Origin: Polytrichum commune
Lineage: Eukaryota; Streptophyta; Polytrichopsida; Polytrichales; Polytrichaceae
DNA: 64,000 nucleotides
Assembly (NCBI GenBank): GCA_950295325.1
Contig: OX485804.1
Coordinates: forward strand, 61,658,533-61,722,532
Direction: 5' to 3'
Shown here: piece by piece, positions 1 to 12,259 of the stretch
Position numbering within the stretch: the stretch's first letter is position 1
How the letters are laid out: every line of letters begins with the position of its first letter
Position numbers and translations under genes: made by a program
The notes under the pieces: model-generated
The model's input: the letters and a program-made list of their open reading frames with translations, nothing else
Database searches by the model: none
What the model was told of the DNA's origin: nothing

Positions 1-392
1 TTGCATACCTAACATAGACGTGCCTAAATCGGCTACTTATCTTAATTAGACACGTACATTTGAGTAGTATGTGGTGTGGTGTGGCTCCAAAACTAGATAC
101 CAAAAAGACAAGTGGTTGGTAGAGATTGGATTGCATGGTCATAGTATGGTAACCATTGTAGTTTCTATAGTCAACAGAATTGTGGGGGAAGGGACTTTAT
201 ATGACCACTTAATGAAGACAACAATGTTCACTTTGATGAAGAAAAATATATTACTATCAATTCCAAAATTATCAGGAAAGTGGCCAGTCATGAGTTGGAT
301 ATCGTTAGCCATCTGGCACCAGTTGTGTGTGTTTCATGTCCTAGGTGAAGTGGGTTAGTTGAAAAAATTGACCATTTAAGACCCATCTACCT

Positions 393-438
393 TAATAATA
401 ATAATAATAATAATAAATAAAAATGTTATTATTATTAT
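393..438. repeat. (TAA)n facing (TTA)n microsatellite
   Basis: A run of TAA triplets (about 393-420) is followed within a few bases by a run of TTA triplets (about 426-438). The two runs are complementary, so the tract can fold into a short AT hairpin. Confidence 0.9.
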
Positions 439-1577
439 CCGAGCAGCCTAGACTGGTGATGGAAGAAGCCACTGCAAGTTGTTTCCAAAAGCATGTTGGA
501 AAAGCGGGTTATCATGTGTTGTGGGGAAATTAAAGAAGGGGCATGAGGACACAATTGAAGTTACCTACTCACCAAAGTGGAATTTCAAAATGACATAATA
601 GTGCCATCATCATTTGTATCATTATACACTATCATATAATATAATAAGGTGGCCCCCACTCCCACCTGGTGCTTATTGAATCAGAGCCTGGGAGGGCAAA
701 CTAAATGATTTGTTTTTTTCTGGATCCTGGCTGGCAAATTGATGAGAGCATCAAAGAGTGATTTCTTAGCACTCGTCCTCATGCGCTGCACTCCAGGTGG
801 CCTCCCATATACCTTCCTTGATTTAACGTCCCAAATATGAGAAGAAGCAGAAGCAGAAGAAGAAGAAGAAGAATCATCGTCGTTTGCATCCACTTCTTAT
901 AGGATACGAGACTCGCAACGAGGAGTGCGAGATGATTACCGAATCCAACTCATGCCCATGGCCACTCGCCTTAAAATTTCCGCATGAATATTTTATACAT
1001 TGTCAACGTGAAGATTCTCCTGCTCACCAAGTGGTCATATAGGCCGCTCCAATCATGTTGACTAGTGACCCTAGAATGTTAGCATATTTTGAGTTTGTGG
1101 TTCAGTCTTCTTTCGACACATGTCGTTTTGGTGTCCTTCCTTCGATTCAACACCTACCCACATATCACTCAAACATCGATGCATGTCCATATATATTATT
1201 GCTTTGTTCAATTTACGTAGGTCTACTTCAGTCGGGGCTTTAGAATGGAATCGATGATAATAATACTCATAATCACCATAATAATACTAACAATGTTATC
1301 ATTTTCTAGAGAAACGAAGCTCCGGCACTCCAAAACATGCTTCCAAAATCTCCACAAATCCCACATGAGTTGTTCATTGACCCGGAACCCTATCGTTTTT
1401 ATTGCAGATTTCATGTACTTCAAAATTATTTTCGTTCCATTAAACAAGTGCCCGAGGGCATGATACCTACCAACTTATAGGCACCTCAGGTAGTTAAGTA
1501 AAAACCTGTGAGCACATTTCGGTGGAAGCATGAGAGTCTGGGAAAGCGGGCTGGGGTGGCTGTTATCGATCTCCATC

Positions 1578-1620
1578 CATCTTTCTTTCTTTCATTCTTT
1601 CTCTCTTTCTTTCTTTCTGG
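1578..1620. repeat. (TTTC)n tract
   Basis: Imperfect TTTC/CTTT tetranucleotide repeats, directly visible. They create long spurious frames rich in Phe/Leu/Ser or Lys/Glu/Arg on either strand. Confidence 0.9.
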
Positions 1621-1823
1621 GGCTGTCCGTAGAGGCATGCATTTTGGGAGCAATATACATACATGGACAAGGTCCAATTCGGAAAGGCATCTGATCGATG
1701 GTGGGAGGAGGAAAGTGAGGGCAGGGGGTGGGGTGGGGTTGGCTGTGATGTGCTGCAAGAGTGGCTTGAAATCCAAGCCAACATGGGATTGATTGATTGA
1801 GTGCCTTTTGCCCCTTTGGAACT

Positions 1824-1854
1824 AAGGAAGGAAGGAAGGAAGGAAGGAAGGAAG
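1824..1854. repeat. (GGAA)n tract
   Basis: About seven uninterrupted GGAA tetranucleotides, directly visible. Confidence 0.9.
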
Positions 1855-3319
1855 GGTGAGACGAAACATGTCACCATGCGCGCAATGGTTCCCGTTCGTG
1901 CACCGCACATATTCTCTCTCTTTCTCTCTCGTGCCTCTAAGTTGCCTCTTCAATAATGCGCTCGTTTACGTCAATATCCCGATTCCGACACCCTCTTTTT
2001 GTGGGGGTCTCAAAGTGAGTAGCGGCTCCGTACTGCGAAATGAACATTTTATGAGACTATTCCAAGCACCAAAAGTCCGGCTCGTCAGTGTGAGATATGT
2101 GGAAAACAGTGTGAGATATGCGAGTGTGTATGGCAAGGTTTGTAGTTATGGATGGACACCAAGAAGACTTGTGTTGCGAGGAAGTTGGACCATGCATGTG
2201 CTCAAAATATAGTCATCGTTCTAGTTAATTCATCGATGAACATGAGTAAGAGGGCATGTGTGATCGGTTTAAGGAGAAACCAAATTTTCACTAGGCTAAT
2301 CTCCTGTTGACTTTTGTATCTCGATTCCGATCAAGGGAATTTAGAATGACAATGTGGATGGTTGACGATTGCTGACGAAATGTGATAATTCTCGAATCGA
2401 TTCAATTGTCAAATATGGTTGTGGAGTTCAAAGTGTCCACGATAAGGCCACACACCTTACGATTGGAACTTGAGGCTCATGATGGGATGTTGATTGTTGA
2501 GGTAGAATTTGGCACTATGTTATAAGAACGTAAATGTCCTTGGTAAAGCCAACCTATAGAAGTTGGACTGGTTGGTCATGGATTGTGAGAAAGGCCAAAA
2601 ATGGTAGTCTATTGATTCACGTCAAAACTGTCCTTAATACAACCAGTTATTAGAACTTTCACTAGTTGGTTTTCAACTATTTTATTATTGAACACTTATG
2701 TTCACTAATGGTAAACGTGTGGCCTTAGTCATTTCGTTGGTCAGAATATGACTTGTAGGTCCTAATTTATTAGAATGACATTGTGAATCTTTTGCTAGTT
2801 CATTGTTTCTATGACCTTATATGCCAACTGGTCATGAGTTGGACATGGTGCGCAACAAATGCGCAACAATAGCTGATTACAATGTTTTGTCATGTATCAA
2901 CCTACCAAGTTGAATTGTTTAGTAGGTAGTTGTTTTGAAGTACAAAAGGGTATTCCTAGAACCTTTTGGGCTCTTAGTTCATATGTGCGGAGATAGCTTA
3001 GAGAGCGTGTGTAAACTTATGAATTTTAGATTTGGACATACAACTGCATGAAAATATGTGGCAATATGGATGGATGACAATCCTTGGAAAAACAAGCAAT
3101 AAAGTGTTGGGATAGGGATTTAAAGAGTAGACTCATTGTTGGTGTGCTCTTATTGTTGATCTTCTTATGAGCTAACATATTCCTTAGGGTTGATAAGGGC
3201 TAAGGTGTTGAATGTGTTTGCAAAAGTGCACATCAGATAACTTGTGATGTATTACCTAGAAATGCACTAGGAAGAAAATAAGGCATGTGCACGAACATGA
3301 CGCTCATGGTAGGATGTCC

Positions 3320-3433
3320 CATGCAAGTGGTCATAATGACTTGAAAACATCACCATAGGTTGGTAGGAGGTTAGAGAGGTCAAATCTGGACTCGGTTTGC
3401 AAAAACCACCTCTAGAAGTTGGCTAATCCAACC
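3320..3433 (+). repeat. Diverged direct repeat, copy 1
   Basis: This block has a GTGGTCA-AATGAC, GAAAAC, ACCATA-GTTGGTAG order that recurs at 3969-4110 with moderate divergence. The hAT element at 3442-3960 is inserted at the downstream edge of this copy, so the repeat is older than the insertion. Nature and boundaries of the unit are unknown. Confidence 0.6.
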
Positions 3434-3441
3434 AAAAACGT

Positions 3442-3960
3442 CAGGGTTGTCTATCCCGCTGTTATGACGGTGTCGTGCTGTCATGACGTGTCGTGTCGTG
3501 ATGGACCCCTCCGTCACGACACAATAGGGTCCACGTAGGGTCAACCTAGGGGGAAGCTAGTAGGGTGGGTAAAATACTTACCTTCTTGCCAAGGTGGCGG
3601 ACCGGGGGGGGGGGGGGGGGAACGGGGCGGACGGGGTCGGGAACGGTTTTTTTTTTTTTTTTTTTTTTTGGACGGGGGTCGGGAACGGGGGCGGATGGGG
3701 GAGGGAACGGGAACGGGGGCGGACGGGCGCTAGTAATTTTTTCCCCACTTTACCTCTACTTTGCTGACATGTCATCACACGTGGACATCTTACATCCTAC
3801 GTGTCCGAAATGGGGTAATGTAATTACACACAGAATTCGGTAAAATTCAAGTCCGTCAGGATAAAGACAGCATCCGGCATAATGTCGTGACGGATACGTG
3901 TCGTGACGGCACGACATTATGCCGAGATTAGCCTCCGTCACGACACAATAGACAACCCTG
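3442..3960. mobile_element. hAT-type MITE with 8-bp target duplication
   Basis: A non-autonomous hAT-superfamily element of 519 bp. Both ends begin CAGGGTTGTCTAT when read inward, matching the CAGGG-type terminus usual for hAT. The flanks are the same 8 bp, AAAAACGT (3434-3441 and 3961-3968), which is the hAT signature. Both subterminal regions are packed with the motif GTCGTGACGG in both orientations, a likely set of transposase-binding sites. A perfect 15-bp hairpin (CGGCATAATGTCGTG at 3875-3889 against 3910-3924) lies near the right end. The middle is a G-rich minisatellite. No transposase is encoded. The clean ends and perfect duplication suggest a fairly recent insertion. Confidence 0.88.
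3600..3730 (+). repeat. G-rich minisatellite inside the hAT MITE
   Basis: Irregular repeats of GGGAACGGGGGCGGACGGG-type units, including an uninterrupted G run near 3604-3620 and a T run near 3646-3669. The many G-runs on the + strand could form G-quadruplexes. The tract is confined to the interior of the hAT element and is much more GC-rich than its surroundings. Confidence 0.85.
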
Positions 3961-3968
3961 AAAAACGT

Positions 3969-4110
3969 TAGCTGGTCAACAACATGAAAGTGGTCAGAAT
4001 GACCTGAAAACTCTACCATAAGTTGGTAGAACGTTCAAGACACTAGATCCAAGATTAGATTCTAAAACAACCTCCAAATACTAGCCGATCGGACCAAAAA
4101 TATGAGTTGG
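3969..4110 (+). repeat. Diverged direct repeat, copy 2
   Basis: This is the partner of 3320-3433, sharing the GTGGTCAGAATGAC, GAAAAC and ACCATAAGTTGGTAG order. It starts just after the right-hand target duplication of the hAT element, so the element lies between the two copies. Confidence 0.6.
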
Positions 4111-5857
4111 TAGATAGTGGTCATAGCATGTTTTGGACCTTCAATGAAAGTTTATGGTAGTATACATGAAGGAGCTTTCTAGGAATAAAGACTAGCTTGG
4201 GAGGTGTTTTGACAAGACTATGATGTAACTAGCGGCGAACTAGTTAATGAAACAAGGAAGGATTGCGAAAATCCATTAACATACATTTCCAATGTGTGTG
4301 TGTGTTTTGTAATTTTTGTATTTTTTTTCAAAAAAATTGGCCACTTTGGATGTGAGGTGAACACAATGTGAGAATCTGCAAGTAAGTGTTTCAAGGTCTG
4401 TGTGTTTGCCTTTGCTTTTGGGACCCCTGCAGGCTCTGAGAAATAGAGGCTACGTATATAGAGGCCAGTGACTTGCAATGACAAAAGGTTATCGATTACC
4501 TGAAGATTTCTTATGCAGAAGGTACAAAAATCTGCAGACTTTTGGGGGAATGTGAACTAGTCAACAAGTTAGAAGAATGACTTTCAAGATGCCATGAGGC
4601 CAACTTCCACACTTTAAAATGTTTGTGATACATCCCTTATTATTTGTTTTGAAAAAAGTAGTAGATTTGGCTACATGCTAAGTTAAGAAGTAGCCAAGGT
4701 GATGACCTCATGATTTTTGTGGAGTTTAAGGTGGTCATATTAAGATGAATCAAAGGCAATATTTGTCAGTTTGGGTGGCGACTTCTAACTATACATGAAA
4801 GAAATCCAAGGCTACATGTATGCTTTGATAAGGTGTACGATGGCCCCACATATAAAATAACAAGTGGCCGCACACATCACAAACTAAGGGGGGAGTTGGC
4901 TACTTATTGAAATTGGCTACACCAAATAAACAAATTGTACTAGCCCTTTAAACCTCTAGAGGCTTCCAAGTTGAACTAGCTTCCAATTATATGAGAAGAT
5001 CAACATGCACGTATCATACGTTTAAAGCACTTATCAACATCTTAGGCCAACAAGTGTTGTATGAAACCTCTTAAATATCAATGTCCGCCAAAATTGATTC
5101 AGTTTGCACAAATATGGATGGTTAGCATTGAAACATTCAACTTTTGAAGTACCTATTGCATTTCTACACCAAAAAGGATTTGAACCAACCCACTTAAATA
5201 AGAGAATACACCCGAAATGAACATCATTACTTAAAAAGACCACTCTTACAATCACACAAACAAATACAAATAGGTAGGGAGGGAGGGAGGGAGGTGGCGC
5301 CTTCAAGCACTACCAATGCGTTCCACTTTGAAACTTGAAATTTGATACCCAAAATTCTTAAACTCCATTGTAATCAAAAGATGGGGTTGCTAATCGCCAC
5401 TATATGAATAAAGAGGCTATAAGGCACAAGCAAAGCGAGCAAGTAGGTGGCGACCATAGGGGTGGAGAATGGAGGAAAAAATGGCGACAACACTCACCCC
5501 ACCTAACAAAACCCTAGGTGACATGAGCCCTTGGATGGGGATGGGCTCTATCCACAGCTAATAGTGGAGCTCACTGGCTACTTCCAATAATGGGGCTTAG
5601 AGGCAGGTCCCAATTTTTAGGTGACTCCACTCCACCCATGTGAAGCTAGTTGGCGCCACCTCTTACCCACAAAGAGTGGAGGTGGCACTTTTCAAGGCAA
5701 AAATCCAATTTTTTTTAATATGTTTGTGTAAATCAATTCACTTCACTGTAGCAAAGTGGCTACTAGTAGCCGAAAAGAAAAAGGTTGTTGTGATACAATC
5801 AATGGAGTTTCTCCCAACTTGCAAGTGGTCTTTCTCCAAGTTAGTAGAAAACATGGG
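4111..5857. other. Gene-free stretch
   Basis: No recognisable gene, RNA or mobile-element end. Open frames are under 95 codons and show no known motif. A short GGGA-type microsatellite lies near 5277-5293. Confidence 0.5.
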
Positions 5858-6110
5858 TCCCCAAAATCGCCTTAAATAGTTCATTCTAATTTAGAAATTC
5901 ATTTTTAAAACATCGGCACATCTTGTGATAAATCTGATCATACGGATACACACTTTGTATAATTAGCGTTTCTCACACAAACTTTCAACTATCCACATGT
6001 TCAAAATTAGAAGAATATGACATAAATGTATACATTGATAGTGTCGGACAACGGTGTTGCCCAAATAAATACGCCTGCCTCAGCCTTTAAGGGTTAAAAC
6101 AAAACAATTG
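5858..6110 (+). repeat. Diverged dispersed repeat, copy 1
   Basis: About 250 bp resemble 7118-7375 in the same orientation. Shared landmarks in order are a TGATA-ATCTGA segment, a CAAAATTAG stretch, an ATGA(C)ATAAATG-like stretch, TGTCGGACAA against TGTTGGACAA, and a CGCCTGCCTCAGCCTTTA-like end. Divergence is substantial, so the pair is old. Class unknown. Confidence 0.55.
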
Positions 6111-7117
6111 TGAGATTGTCACAACCATGGTCTAGAATAACACAAGTTAACTCACGATGTTAAGGCCCTAAGGGTAGCAACAATCTTCAGCACACTCCAC
6201 AGGGCCAATGTGTTTAAGTTTGGAGCTACTGAGACACTCTCAATGAAGCGTTATTTCGGAGACCTTCTTGAATTGCAAGACTAAATTTTTAAAGAAGTAA
6301 ATACCTAGGGTGTCGAGATGGTGAACCATGCTCTAGAAAAGTTGCTTGCAATTAATCTTGAGAACGGAATTTGAAACTGTAAGACTTTGTTTTCATTGAA
6401 ACACAAGTGATATCAATGGAGTCCTTTAACTGTACTCTTTTCCGAGTATATTTCTCCTCATTTTGTTGTAAAAAAATCATCAACTCGTAAGAAGCATCTA
6501 AAGTGATTTAGAAACAATGAATCTAAAAGGGAGAGTTGCCACCCTGGGAGGAGGGTATGAACCCATGTTTTCTCCTAGGTCATTGTCCGATGAGTTTGGA
6601 GATATGAAAAAGAATGCATGCAAACACACCTCTTATAAATGTAAAATATAATTTGGTGCTTGGAGTGGTGCTTTGGGATTTGGCAAAGAGGATGACTTCC
6701 AGGATGCACAACCCTCACCCCTCCCTCGCTTTCAGTCTAGACTAGTGATCTTCATGATCGGAAGGCCTAGGGAGGAGGGTGTCCAAATGGCCATGTCCAC
6801 CATTCCCACTCAGGTCTCTCCCCATGCCTCCCAACACTTAGAAGGTACCAAGTCCGTATTGCCACTCACATTCATAACCTCTTGACTTGGGTAGTAATGA
6901 GTATTGTGGCTTAAAAGTGAGAATTGAAGAGCTTTCTTATTTAATAATGTTTTTGAATAACAATAATGGAGTATTCTCATAGTATGATATCATATTTATT
7001 ATCCCCCCCCTTGAGATAAAATACTCATTGCACCAAGAATATTGGTGAACTTATTGTTTCGTAGATGAAATCAATTCTTAGTTGCAATTTGCCATGCTTA
7101 AGCCCTAAAAATCAAAG
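6111..7117. other. Gene-free stretch between two repeat copies
   Basis: No gene recognised. There is a C-run of about eight at 7003-7010. The spacing is compatible with two direct copies of an old element flanking unrelated DNA, but I see no coding remnant to support an element spanning both. Confidence 0.4.
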
Positions 7118-7375
7118 CAAAAACTTTCCAAGATCGTCTAAAACAATTTGGTCTATTCAAAAGCTTATTTTAGAAAATCGTCACCTCTTATGATAGATCT
7201 GACCGTATGGTTGAAAGCTTTGCAAAATTAGGATTGTTATGAAAAAAAATTCAATTGTTCAATTCTCCAAAATCAAAATATTATAACCTAAATGTCTAAT
7301 ATGATATTGTTGGACAAAGCAACCACCCGAACACAAACGTCTGCCTTGACCTTTAGGAGTTAAGATGTCACTTTG
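7118..7375 (+). repeat. Diverged dispersed repeat, copy 2
   Basis: Direct-orientation partner of 5858-6110 with the same order of landmarks, including TGTTGGACAA and a GCCTTGACCTTTAGGAGTTA end. Confidence 0.55.
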
Positions 7376-9349
7376 AGGAATTATTGTGATGTGTTTATGC
7401 TAGACAAGAACATTTGAAATACAATGTGATATCAATGATTAGTAAATGCAAAATTTTATTTGATGGAAGTTCTTGGAAGTAATATTTCCACATCATTATC
7501 TAGTGTGTCATTCATCACTTGGTGACAATCTAACTACCTCATATTGTGCCCCAACCATCATGGACTTCCTCAAGGACAATTGATGGGTTGTGGCACACAC
7601 TTCAATGACACTTCAAGTGTTCAAATTTGCAACACTAAATCTCTGCATGTATATGAATGCAAAGCAACCGCTCTTTTTGGGATTATTTTGAATATTGATT
7701 GGTTGGCTCTAGGCAATCGTAGATTGTTGCATATCTAGCTATGACAAGCATGTTTATTTAGTATATGTTGACAAAAACAACTTAATATTTCGTACACATT
7801 GGCTATATATAGTAAAAGCAAGATTGAATTTTATGGCGATATTTATAATAAATAAGTAGTAGCCAAAGGCAATACATAATTTGTTGGAGTCTAAAAATGG
7901 CTATGAGAGCCTTAGCCCAAACCCCAAATTGGCTAAGAATATGGATTTTCTTTCATAGTTGGCTCAGGCATGAGGGACAAACCTCATGGGCATATCAACA
8001 TTATAGCGGCATTTGCTTAGAGAGAGGTGGAGCACTCAAGGTCAAAAATCTTGTTCCTAGAGGAGGGTGCCTCCAACTCACGAGCAAAGCAAGCATGCTT
8101 GCGAGCAAAGGGCACATCCAAAGGCCCTCAATCGCATGCATTCCTTGAGCTTACAAGTATAGTTTGAGGACAATGTTGCACTTCAACTTACCCCCCCCCC
8201 CCCCCCTTTGACATGATTGTGATTGACATGGATTCAATATTCGCATTCAAAGGTTGATCACAGATGGAGGGTCGGCCACACAATCACCAAGAGGCAAGCA
8301 ATTACCAAGAAAGCAAGATTCACCTTGCTTGGGCTTATGCCCAAAAAAACTAGATTTGCCTTGCATTCAACCACATCCCACACTACACCAATAACATTCA
8401 TAAGAACAACCACAAATGATAGCAAAACATACACAAGGTAAAACATAAACGAGGGAGGTTTTGAGCTTCCATGTTTGGCCGAGGTGGTTGCACGTAATCA
8501 AGGTATCTGCCATTGAATCCATCCCCCACAATCATACAAGTTCCAACAACTTCAATCATGTCCGCCGCAAGATAGTTGCTCACCACTCCCCCAAGACCAC
8601 TATAGCGTGAAGTGTGCAGGTACAAACTCCCCTTCAAGGAACGGAAACTTGGCAAGTTGGAACTAGGGAGTAATCAAGAAAGAGTTTGGTCACTGGTCAC
8701 TGGTCACTGCAATTACCACCACTAAGCACTAGCATCTAATGCACATTCATCCTAGGCAATGGCAAGGGTGCTACCAAAGGTGATGGCAAACTAGCAGTTT
8801 GTGATTGCTACGGTGATGAAGAGCTCAGAGGCGATGAATGAAGTCACATGAAGAGTTGAGGGAAGGGGAAATGGACGCATGAGATCTCATAGGTGACGAT
8901 AGGACTGAAATCCATTGACAAGGGTGTTGCGTTACTGGCTACATGTAGAGGAGGATGGCAACTTAGAGAAGATGGGTAGGGCCTTCATGTTAGTGGGGAA
9001 TGGCATTCATGGGACTTTGTGACTCTAGACAAGTGACGGCCAAATTAATGATGTCTCTTGCATGTGTGAACCTGGATATTTTAACACATATTATTCGCGG
9101 TTTTCGTATTTGTTTCGATATTTGACCCCTTTTAGCCCTAAAAAAAAGGCTGGTGCAAAGGCACAGTTCTTCAAGGTAAAAAGAAGCACTCCATCACCGA
9201 AGTGCTAGGCAATGGAAACTCTCTCATCATGAAAAAATTCAATAACATTATTGGGCAGGAAGATTTGTTCTCTGTTCCGTTTTCGGGTACGACTTGGTGT
9301 GATCACTGTACATCTACAATGCCTTGCCAATGAGATCTGTGGAGTACTA
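7376..9349. other. Gene-free stretch with homopolymer C and a short tandem
   Basis: No gene recognised. It contains an uninterrupted C16 run at 8191-8206 and three head-to-tail copies of GGTCACT at 8688-8708. Confidence 0.5.
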
Positions 9350-9722
9350 CACTAAATATGATATTTAGTGTCATATGGTATTTAATGTCACTATGGTAAC
9401 TTTTTGGATGGCGCTTCTTATGAATAAGTTTACAGATACTGTCATGGATGATGGATGAGTCCATCCATTGGCTAAAACCCTACCTTCTCGTGTCATCAAC
9501 TTGTGATGAAATATTGTCATGGATGATTGAAATTTGGATGGAAAATCACTTGGTAAGTGACAATATTTGCAACTATGTACACCAATTAGCCCCCAAAAAA
9601 TTTACAAGGAAATGACAAATAATATTGGGCTAATGTTTAGTGTCGGTGGCACTAGACCGCGGTTTGCAATTAGTATTGAGCAAGACAATTAGAATTGGTG
9701 ACACTAAGTATCATATTTAGTG
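9350..9722. mobile_element. Family P MITE (TA target, palindromic ends), full length
   Basis: This 373-bp non-autonomous element serves as the reference copy of family P. The left end reads CACTAAATAT, one base, ATATTTAGTG, then TC. The right end is the inverted complement with one change. Each end is therefore a palindrome as well as part of the terminal inverted repeat. The flanks are TA on the left and TT on the right; other copies show TA on both sides, so the target is taken as TA. A CAC start plus a TA target fits Tc1/mariner-type mobilisation, but no transposase is present. Confidence 0.8.
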
Positions 9723-9927
9723 TTGCACATTCACTTATATTTGTCTACCCGTCCTGACATTGCAACTATGTAAATGAGATTCAAGAGGAACTCATAAATT
9801 GCCAAAAACAACTTGGTGCAATTTCAACATCACTACACTGTTGTGGTAAATATCGTTGACATGGTCGACCTATATTATGACAGGAATTGAACATCAATTT
9901 TGAAACAACAACAACAACAACTTCTTT

Positions 9928-10121
9928 GGGGAGATCCGACCAGTAAGTTATAGATGAGCCAGTTGAGTGAGTTGGTTCAAGTTCAAGACTTTAGGCCAAT
10001 TGTCGGTCATTTGAGAAAAATCTATAAAATATGATTCAAAAGAAAACCGAAAGATATCAACATGTAACTGGTGGGACTTGGAAACGCTTGGATCTTGACC
10101 AATTTTGCTCAAAATTTGTTG
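9928..10121 (-). repeat. CCGGTT-rich repeat, copy a
   Basis: Minus-strand copy of a repeat of about 200-245 bp found seven times in the window (a-g). Read on the minus strand it runs from a GAGATTTTTGAGCA-like end, through a ccaagtcc..ggttacatgttga segment, to an ACCGGTT and TCTCCCC end. It lies 100 bp from a family H element. Class unknown. Confidence 0.65.
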
Positions 10122-10220
10122 GACACTAGAGTTATTTGTAAAGACCCTCAAAAGAGGGATGAAATTGTGGGTTTGATCCTTCTTTGAGAGAATGTTCTAT
10201 CAATAATTCGTATACGATAA

Positions 10221-10719
10221 GGGCCACTTCAAACACGAGCCAAGAGCCGTGACCATGAAATTGTGAGAGCCCAAAAGAAAGAGTCCAAAAGCCGTTCCAA
10301 GACACCTCCAAAATCAGGTAGTGTGGTCATGAATCTACAAGTGTAGTGTGAAGTCATATGTGACCGGGCCCTCAACCAAATGCTATTTCAATGAATTTCT
10401 ATTCATGTGGGTCCTCACACATGATAAAATAGAATAAACCAACGGTTGTGAGCGTTCAAAGTGCCATGGTCTCTTGGTTTTGTGTTAGGCCTACCTCCAA
10501 AAGGTGGTTTTTGAAAATAGTCCTAGTGACCATGAAACATGATCCATTCGATGCCATGTAGGAACCCATGTAGACTTTACACCCATCTTGCATTCACAAA
10601 CTCCGTTGGTCCCTCAAGCATAGTGTGAAGTGAACTTAGACTAGCTCCGCCTTTCCCACCAATGAGAGTGCTTGAAGTGTACTTGTCACGGGCTCTCAGT
10701 CTCGTGTGTGAAGTGGCCC
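10221..10719 (+). mobile_element. Family H MITE (PIF/Harbinger-like), copy 1
   Basis: This 499-bp copy begins GGGCCACTTCAAACACGAG and ends in the inverted complement, and is flanked by TAA on both sides (10218-10220 and 10720-10722). The inverted repeat extends about 38 bp, through a GTGACCAT motif. A 3-bp TNA target duplication with GGGCC termini is typical of PIF/Harbinger (Tourist-type) MITEs. It encodes nothing. Orientation is defined here by the GAGCCAAGAGCC side being on the left. Confidence 0.88.
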
Positions 10720-12259
10720 TAACTCTACTGCTATGGGTTTAGGGTTTAGTCTCATGTGTGCATGTATGGAGGACCCCTAGAAACTATACAACTTTTGTAT
10801 TTGTAAAAATTATACAGCAAATACAAGATGCGCAAAGATGCGATGTATTGTGGATATCAACATGTATCATGTGCAAGATACATTGTTTGCATGGAAAACT
10901 CTAAATTATGCTCTAAACACAAGCCGCCAAGCTAATCCCCTCCTAAACATCACAATTAATCTACACCATTGAATGTGTTCCAAATGTCATGAGATTTAGA
11001 TCGAAGTTCAAAACAGAAACCACCCACATTCCCGCCTCTCTTAGGTGGGGATGTGCATGTGTTATGCGGTTTGATCCATACCTCCCACCTTGTTCATAAT
11101 GTTACATGTTCCATGACAAATGGGAAACACTCATGCATGCAACATGACACCCACCCACTATGCAGCTTTGCCATAAGCCACGCCATGTTCAACATACCAT
11201 CGAAACATCCAAAAGTGCTAAAATGCTGCTGAGAGTAGGCCACACATACACCCCAACATCAAATAAAATTACCACAGGAAATGTTGCAAGGGGGTTGGGA
11301 GTGTTGGACGCCAATGCACCGTAAACACCCACCGCACCTTTACAAGTTATATAACTTATGTTGCAGTACATAACTTAGTTGTTATAATTGTTGTTGGTGC
11401 TGCTGCTTTGGCAGAGGGGAAGGGAGCTTTGCAGCAGGCTGGCTAGCTAGGGCGCCCGAATTAATCAGTGCGCAGCTTAACCGAAGTTTTTGGCAAAAGT
11501 TATGGCAACTTATTGGGGCTGATGTGAGGTTCTGGCATCTAGTGCATTCATTCTCACCTAGACGCATGAATGCAGGCTGAGGAGGACTATTATGGACAAT
11601 GACGAGCAGTCCTTGGGAGGGGAGGGTACCAAGGGTTTAGGTGAGCTTTTTGTCTCACATTTGATAGGGATGTCATTATTCCCCCACAGACCCTTATATT
11701 ACTCCCAGATGTGCATATATGCCACAGACACACACAGACACAGAGAGAGAGAGAGAGAGAACAAACCTTCAAGCAATCAGATTTTAATTAGGAGAGCATC
11801 GGAAGAGGGGGGGGGGGGGGGACCTGGACCCTTGGCGGGTTTGAGTTAAAATGATCTTTTTCCCACAGCTTTCAAAGCAACCAACGACTTTCACAGTGCA
11901 GTGCTTTGCTTATAATTACCAGTGGCATGTAAGAGTTCTTGAAATGCAAGATGCGGCATCGATTAGAGCTTCTCCCCACCGTTTCAGAATATGAGTGAGA
12001 GCCCACCTCTGAAAGGTGGGAGTGTCTTGCGGGCGATTGAAGAGGCTCTTTCTTCGTGCTTGATATTTTCGATGTGAGTTGGAGTCTATATCTAACTCAT
12101 ATGTTTAGAATGTGTCTTTCTACATATTGAATGGACCGGAGTCGCGTTACATGAGTGTTCCAAAAGGTAAGTTAGAGTTCACCCACCAAAGCCGGCAATA
12201 CTCCGTAGTCAACAGCCTCTTCATTTATGCCCTTTTTTTTTATGGGAGCTGGATTTCAT
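10720..12259. other. Gene-free stretch with GA and G tracts
   Basis: No gene recognised. A (GA)n tract lies at about 11742-11760 and an uninterrupted G15 at 11807-11821. Frames spanning them are low complexity. Confidence 0.5.

Larger units (their letters stand above)
1..3319. other. Gene-free stretch with simple repeats
   Basis: I see no recognisable gene here. Open frames are short, and the best (minus strand, 681-893) is a serine-rich low-complexity peptide produced by a GAA-type repeat near 841-870. The stretch holds several microsatellites, listed separately. From about 2270 onward the text is diffuse and repetitive, with recurring phrases around TTGGTCAT, which suggests an old decayed repeat. 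Confidence 0.6.

Noticed and set aside
681-893. Small serine-rich protein gene
   Set aside because: The serine run comes from a GAA/GCA microsatellite read on the minus strand; nothing else supports a gene.
5858-7375. Retroelement with end repeats
   Set aside because: Two direct diverged repeats 1.25 kb apart suggested this, but I see no primer-binding site, polypurine tract, coding remnant or target duplication.
9348-9725. CACTA-superfamily (CMC) assignment for family P
   Set aside because: The end does read CACTA, but the flanks support a 2-bp TA target rather than a 3-bp duplication, and no CACTA-type subterminal array is present.
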